Source: an uncultured Oscillospiraceae bacterium (GTDB taxonomy: Bacteria; Bacillota; Clostridia; Oscillospirales; Oscillospiraceae). From it: DNA of 10,289 bases. Shown piece by piece: positions 8,733 to 10,289 of the stretch (position 1 is the first letter of the stretch; every line of letters begins with the position of its first letter). The notes beneath the pieces are model-generated. The model was not told the origin of the DNA and made no database searches. It saw only the letters and a list, made by a program, of their open reading frames with translations. The stretch is taken from the NCBI GenBank assembly GCA_947627085.1, contig CANQUO010000064.1:1-10289 (forward strand), read 5' to 3'. Made by a program: the position numbers and the translations under genes.

Positions 8733-8765
8733 TGTCGAAAAAGGCCTGACGGCCTTTTTCCGACA
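8733..8765 (+). terminator. Terminator-like hairpin after ffh
   Basis: AAAAAGGCC (8738-8746), loop TGAC, GGCCTTTTT (8751-8759) form a perfect 9-bp stem. It is extended by TGTCG (8733-8737) and CGACA (8761-8765) across a one-base bulge. It begins 6 nt after the ffh stop. GC base pairs followed by a T-run resemble an intrinsic terminator, symmetric enough to act on both strands, but the T-run is itself paired. It may only attenuate, letting some transcription reach rpsP. A different hairpin occupies the matching place after khpA. Confidence 0.6.
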
Positions 8766-8767
8766 AA

Positions 8768-8916
8768 GGGGAGCGTGCGGAATAAATTTTTTGAATTTTG
8801 CGAAATTCAAAAAAATTATTCCTGCCGTTTTGCTCCGCGCACGGCCCGAAGGGCCGTACACTCCGCAAAACAAGAGGTAATTTTCGCGACGCACATGTCG
8901 CCGCGAAAATTATTTG
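8768..8916 (+). repeat. Composite palindromic element, copy 1 (ffh-rpsP gap)
   Basis: A 149-nt structured element matching a second copy at 9530-9674. The parts are: GA[GA]CGTGCGG lead; an AT-rich hairpin 8779-8822 (19 pairs, one mismatch); a 53-nt core 8821-8873; a hairpin 8878-8912; and a final TATTTG. In the core, GTTTTGC (8827-8833) pairs with GCAAAAC (8865-8871) around an inner hairpin ACGGCCC-GAA-GGGCCGT (8841-8857). The last hairpin has the shared tip CGACGC[AG]CATGTCG. CGTGCG in the lead is also complementary to CGCACG in the core in both copies. No coding potential was recognised. It could be a dispersed intergenic repeat, a non-autonomous mobile element or an RNA module; it is not a family I can name. 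Confidence 0.75.
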
Positions 8917-9010
8917 AGTTTGGAGTACGGAGTACAAGGTAATCAATTATCTTTATTAAGGATATTTGAAATAAACTATTTTACACATCATATCTGGAGG
9001 TACAAACAAA
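8917..9010 (+). other. AT-rich leader of rpsP
   Basis: This short stretch is far richer in A and T than anything else in the window outside the hairpin arms. It holds a tandem 7-mer (GGAGTAC twice, 8922-8935) and the strong rpsP ribosome binding site GGAGGT (8996-9001), 9 nt before the ATG. AT-richness suggests a local promoter, but the best pairs found (TTGAGT 8914-8919 with GGTAAT 8938-8943; TTGAAA 8966-8971 with CATATC 8989-8994) are weak matches. Confidence 0.4.
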
Positions 9011-9250
9011 ATGGTAAAGATCAGACTTCGCAGGATGGGCGCCAAGAAGGCTCCCTATTACAGGATCGTCGTGGCCGACTCCCGCTATCCCCGTGACGGG
9101 CGCTTCATCGAGGAGCTTGGCACCTACGATCCCCGCACCGAGCCCAACTCCGTCAAGGTGGACGGCGACAAGGCCAGGGAGTGGATAAAGAACGGCGCTC
9201 AGCCCACCGACACCGTCAGGAAGCTTCTCAAGAACGCCGGCGTGCTTTGA
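9011..9250 (+). CDS. rpsP: 30S ribosomal protein S16
   Basis: A 79-residue small-subunit protein that binds 16S rRNA of the 30S body and helps its assembly. The start MVKIRLRRMGAKKAPYYRIV, then VADSRYPRDGRFIEELGTYDP, then a lysine-rich C-terminal helix ending KLLKNAGVL, are the full S16 pattern. Length is typical of the short bacterial form. The ATG has an ideal ribosome binding site, in keeping with the high demand for a ribosomal protein. It is separated from ffh by 284 bp containing a terminator-like hairpin and repeat copy 1, so its expression may be uncoupled from ffh. khpA follows 14 nt downstream. Confidence 0.98.
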   Translation: MVKIRLRRMGAKKAPYYRIVVADSRYPRDGRFIEELGTYDPRTEPNSVKVDGDKAREWIKNGAQPTDTVRKLLKNAGVL

Positions 9251-9264
9251 TCTGGTGGTCCACC

Positions 9265-9495
9265 ATGAAGGAACTGCTGATCTATATAGCGCGCAATCTC
9301 GTGGACAGCCCGGACGACGTGAACGTCACCGAGCGCGTGGACGGCGACAGGACCGTCTATGAGCTCCGTGTGGCCCCGGACGACATGGGCAAGGTCATCG
9401 GCCGCCACGGGAAGATCGCCAAAGAGATTCGCGCCCTCATGCGCTCCGTGGCCCAAAGGCAGGGACTGCATATAAGCGTGGATATAGTCGACTAA
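9265..9495 (+). CDS. khpA: KH domain RNA-binding protein KhpA (YlqC family)
   Basis: A 76-residue single type II KH domain protein. KhpA homologues in Firmicutes bind many RNAs, partner with KhpB (Jag/EloR) and affect cell division and elongation. The RNA-binding loop GRHG (46-49) sits in the typical segment DDMGKVIGRHGKIAKEIRALM, followed by a strand ending ISVDIVD. ATG 9265 is chosen because it gives the usual family start MKELLIYIARNLVD and has GGTGG (9254-9258) 6 nt upstream. The open frame extends 28 codons upstream, but only through rpsP in another frame. The 14-nt gap to rpsP implies cotranscription and the classic rpsP-khpA-rimM order. An odd palindrome, TGGTGG-T-CCACCA (9253-9265), covers the ribosome binding site, but its hairpin would be weak. 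The 225-bp gap after it holds repeat copy 2. Confidence 0.95.
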   Translation: MKELLIYIARNLVDSPDDVNVTERVDGDRTVYELRVAPDDMGKVIGRHGKIAKEIRALMRSVAQRQGLHISVDIVD

Positions 9496-9497
9496 TT

Positions 9498-9528
9498 TGC
9501 CTTAAAAGCCCGGTGGGCTTTTAAGGCA
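9498..9528 (+). terminator. Terminator-like hairpin after khpA
   Basis: TGCCTTAAAAGCCC (9498-9511) and GGGCTTTTAAGGCA (9515-9528) form a perfect 14-bp stem with a 3-nt GGT loop, starting 3 nt after the khpA stop. There is no unpaired T-run after it, so it is at best a weak or bidirectional terminator, and could serve instead as an mRNA 3'-end protector or processing site. It holds the same position relative to the repeat element as the hairpin at 8733-8765, but with unrelated arm sequence. Confidence 0.5.
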
Positions 9529-9529
9529 G

Positions 9530-9674
9530 GGGGAACGTGCGGATAAAAATTTTGAAATTGGAATTTCAAAATTTTTATCCTGCCGTTTTGCTACGCGCAC
9601 GGCCCGGAGGGCCGTACACTCCGCAAAACAAATGGGATTTTTTCCGACGCGCATGTCGTCGGAAAAAATATTTG
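9530..9674 (+). repeat. Composite palindromic element, copy 2 (khpA-rimM gap)
   Basis: A 145-nt counterpart of 8768-8916, same orientation. The AT-rich hairpin 9541-9580 is a perfect 19-bp stem with a 2-nt tip. The 53-nt core 9579-9631 differs from copy 1 at only two positions, both unpaired: C to A in the internal loop and A to G in the inner hairpin tip (loop GGA instead of GAA). Outer GTTTTGC/GCAAAAC and inner ACGGCCC/GGGCCGT pairs are unchanged. The last hairpin, 9637-9669, is a perfect 13-bp stem with the tip CGACGCGCATGTCG. Its arms differ from copy 1 but still pair. It ends with the same TATTTG. Confidence 0.75.
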
Positions 9675-9687
9675 GAAAATTTTTTTG

Positions 9688-9706
9688 GGCGGGCCGGTGG
9701 CCCGCC
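9688..9706 (+). other. GC-rich hairpin before rimM
   Basis: GGCGGGCC (9688-9695), loop GGT, GGCCCGCC (9699-9706) give a perfect 8-bp GC stem that ends 14 nt before the rimM ATG. A T7 run (9680-9686) precedes it and no T-run follows, so it is not a rightward terminator; on the other strand it would be followed by A's, so not a leftward one either. It lies next to the weak GGGG (9711-9714) ribosome binding site of rimM and may limit ribosome access. Confidence 0.5.
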
Positions 9707-9720
9707 TTCTGGGGTTTTAT

Positions 9721-10206
9721 ATGGAATTTGAGCTTATTGAGACCGGGAAAATCATAAATACTCACGCGCTGCGCGGGGAGGTAAAGATCGACCCTTGGGC
9801 GGACTCGGCGGAGGCTTTTTGCGGCTTTACGCGGCTCTTCATTGACGGCGCGGAGCACAAGGTGGAGCATATGAGGGCGCAGAAGGGCTTTGTTATCGCG
9901 AAGCTCACCGGCATCGACTCCATCGAAGCGGCGGAGAGCGTGAAAAATAAGACCGTTTACGTTCCCCGGGGGGATATAGAGCTTGAGGACGGAGGCTACC
10001 TCATCGGCGACCTTGTGGGTTGCGCGGCATTTTCGGAGGACGGCGGCGAGCTTGGGAAAATAACGGACATCATCACCCTCCCCCGTGGCGAGGTCCTGGA
10101 GATACACGGGGCGCGGGAGATACTCGTCCCGCTGAACGGCGAATTTGTCACCGACGTGGACCTTGAGGGCAAAAGGGTGACTCTGAGGCTTATCGAGGGC
10201 ATGTGA
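9721..10206 (+). CDS. rimM: Ribosome maturation factor RimM
   Basis: A 161-residue 16S rRNA processing factor that binds ribosomal protein S19 and assists maturation of the 30S head. The N-terminal RimM barrel starts ELIETGKIINTHALRGEVKIDPWAD, with alanine where many homologues have glycine in the THGLRGE motif. The PRC-barrel C-terminal half begins near GDLVGCAAFSEDGGELGKI and ends with the usual VTDVDLEGKRVTLRLIEGM. It is a little shorter than average for the family. ATG 9721 gives the family N-terminus; the open frame reaches an ATG at 9685, but that would place the GC-rich hairpin 9688-9706 inside the coding region and add non-family residues. The ribosome binding site is poor (GGGG 9711-9714), suggesting modest translation. 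trmD begins on its last stop base. Confidence 0.96.
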   Translation: MEFELIETGKIINTHALRGEVKIDPWADSAEAFCGFTRLFIDGAEHKVEHMRAQKGFVIAKLTGIDSIEAAESVKNKTVYVPRGDIELEDGGYLIGDLVGCAAFSEDGGELGKITDIITLPRGEVLEIHGAREILVPLNGEFVTDVDLEGKRVTLRLIEGM

Positions 10207-10289
10207 TGAATTACTGGATAGACATTATGACATTGTTCCCCGACACCGTGGGGGACCTTATGAACGAGAGCATCCTTGGCCGCGCCCAG
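10206..10289 (+). CDS. trmD: tRNA (guanine-37-N1)-methyltransferase TrmD (5' end only)
   Basis: The first 28 codons of TrmD, the SAM-dependent enzyme that makes m1G37 next to the anticodon of several tRNAs and prevents +1 frameshifting. The visible MNYWIDIMTLFPDTVGDLMNESILGRAQ matches the family start, which usually reads M-x-(I/F)-D-(V/I)-(L/M)-T-L-F-P and later SILGRA. Its ATG overlaps the rimM TGA by one base (TGATG), which suggests translational coupling. GAGGG (10195-10199) lies 6 nt upstream inside rimM. The remaining roughly 200 residues, and probably rplS, lie beyond the window. Confidence 0.95.
   Translation, partial: MNYWIDIMTLFPDTVGDLMNESILGRAQ

Noticed and set aside
8768..8916. 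Element copy 1 as a ribosomal protein leader specific for S16
   Set aside because: The same element also precedes rimM after khpA, so gene-specific autoregulation by S16 is unlikely, though not excluded.
8768..9674. The two repeats as a CRISPR array or integron attC sites
   Set aside because: There are only two copies, 758 nt apart, with genes between them, no spacers and no integrase. Length and layout do not fit either class.
9637..9686. Last hairpin of copy 2 plus T7 run as an intrinsic terminator
   Set aside because: The T-run is 10 nt away from the stem and another stem follows it; the stem's own 3' arm ends in A's.
9502..10107. Minus-strand frame of 201 codons opposite rimM
   Set aside because: It lies antisense to rimM and across the repeat element, has no recognisable motif and no ribosome binding site context; rimM is clearly real.

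Overview
The window looks like chromosomal DNA of a GC-rich Firmicute, probably a gut-type Clostridia member (Oscillospirales-like). That placement is inferred from the conserved ylxM-ffh-rpsP-khpA-rimM-trmD gene order, strong GGAGG-type ribosome binding sites and high GC. The sequence alone does not fix the taxon.

Left two thirds (1-6854, minus strand): one uninterrupted giant gene, cut by the left window edge. It encodes a membrane-bound cyclic beta-1,2-glucan synthase of the NdvB/ChvB/Cgs type. Visible parts, in order, are an N-terminal helical region, membrane segments around a GT84 glycosyltransferase domain, a middle glycoamylase-like (cyclising) domain and a C-terminal GH94 phosphorylase-like domain. 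The GH94 domain is read past its GDWND motif; only the extreme C-terminus is missing. At 2284 codons in the window it is by far the largest gene here.

Divergent intergenic region (6855-7025): a perfect-consensus sigma-A promoter (TTGACA, 17 nt, TATAAT) fires rightward. A 9-bp inverted repeat sits at its predicted start site and touches the ylxM ribosome binding site. Another 8-bp inverted repeat and a small hairpin lie on the side of the glucan synthase gene.

Right third (7026-10289, plus strand): a protein-targeting, ribosome and tRNA operon. ylxM and ffh (signal recognition particle) are 3 nt apart. Then come rpsP (ribosomal protein S16), khpA (KH-domain RNA-binding protein), rimM (16S rRNA maturation factor that binds S19) and the start of trmD (tRNA m1G37 methyltransferase), whose start codon overlaps the rimM stop. 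rplS would be expected next, outside the window.

The most unusual structure is in the two long gaps of this operon, ffh-rpsP (284 bp) and khpA-rimM (225 bp). Each holds a copy of the same composite element in the same orientation: a terminator-like hairpin, a long AT-rich hairpin, a 53-nt core that is 51/53 identical between copies, and a hairpin with a conserved tip. The cores and tips are nearly identical, while the hairpin arms differ in sequence but keep their pairing. This suggests a dispersed structured repeat or a structured RNA module selected for shape. I do not recognise it as a named family.
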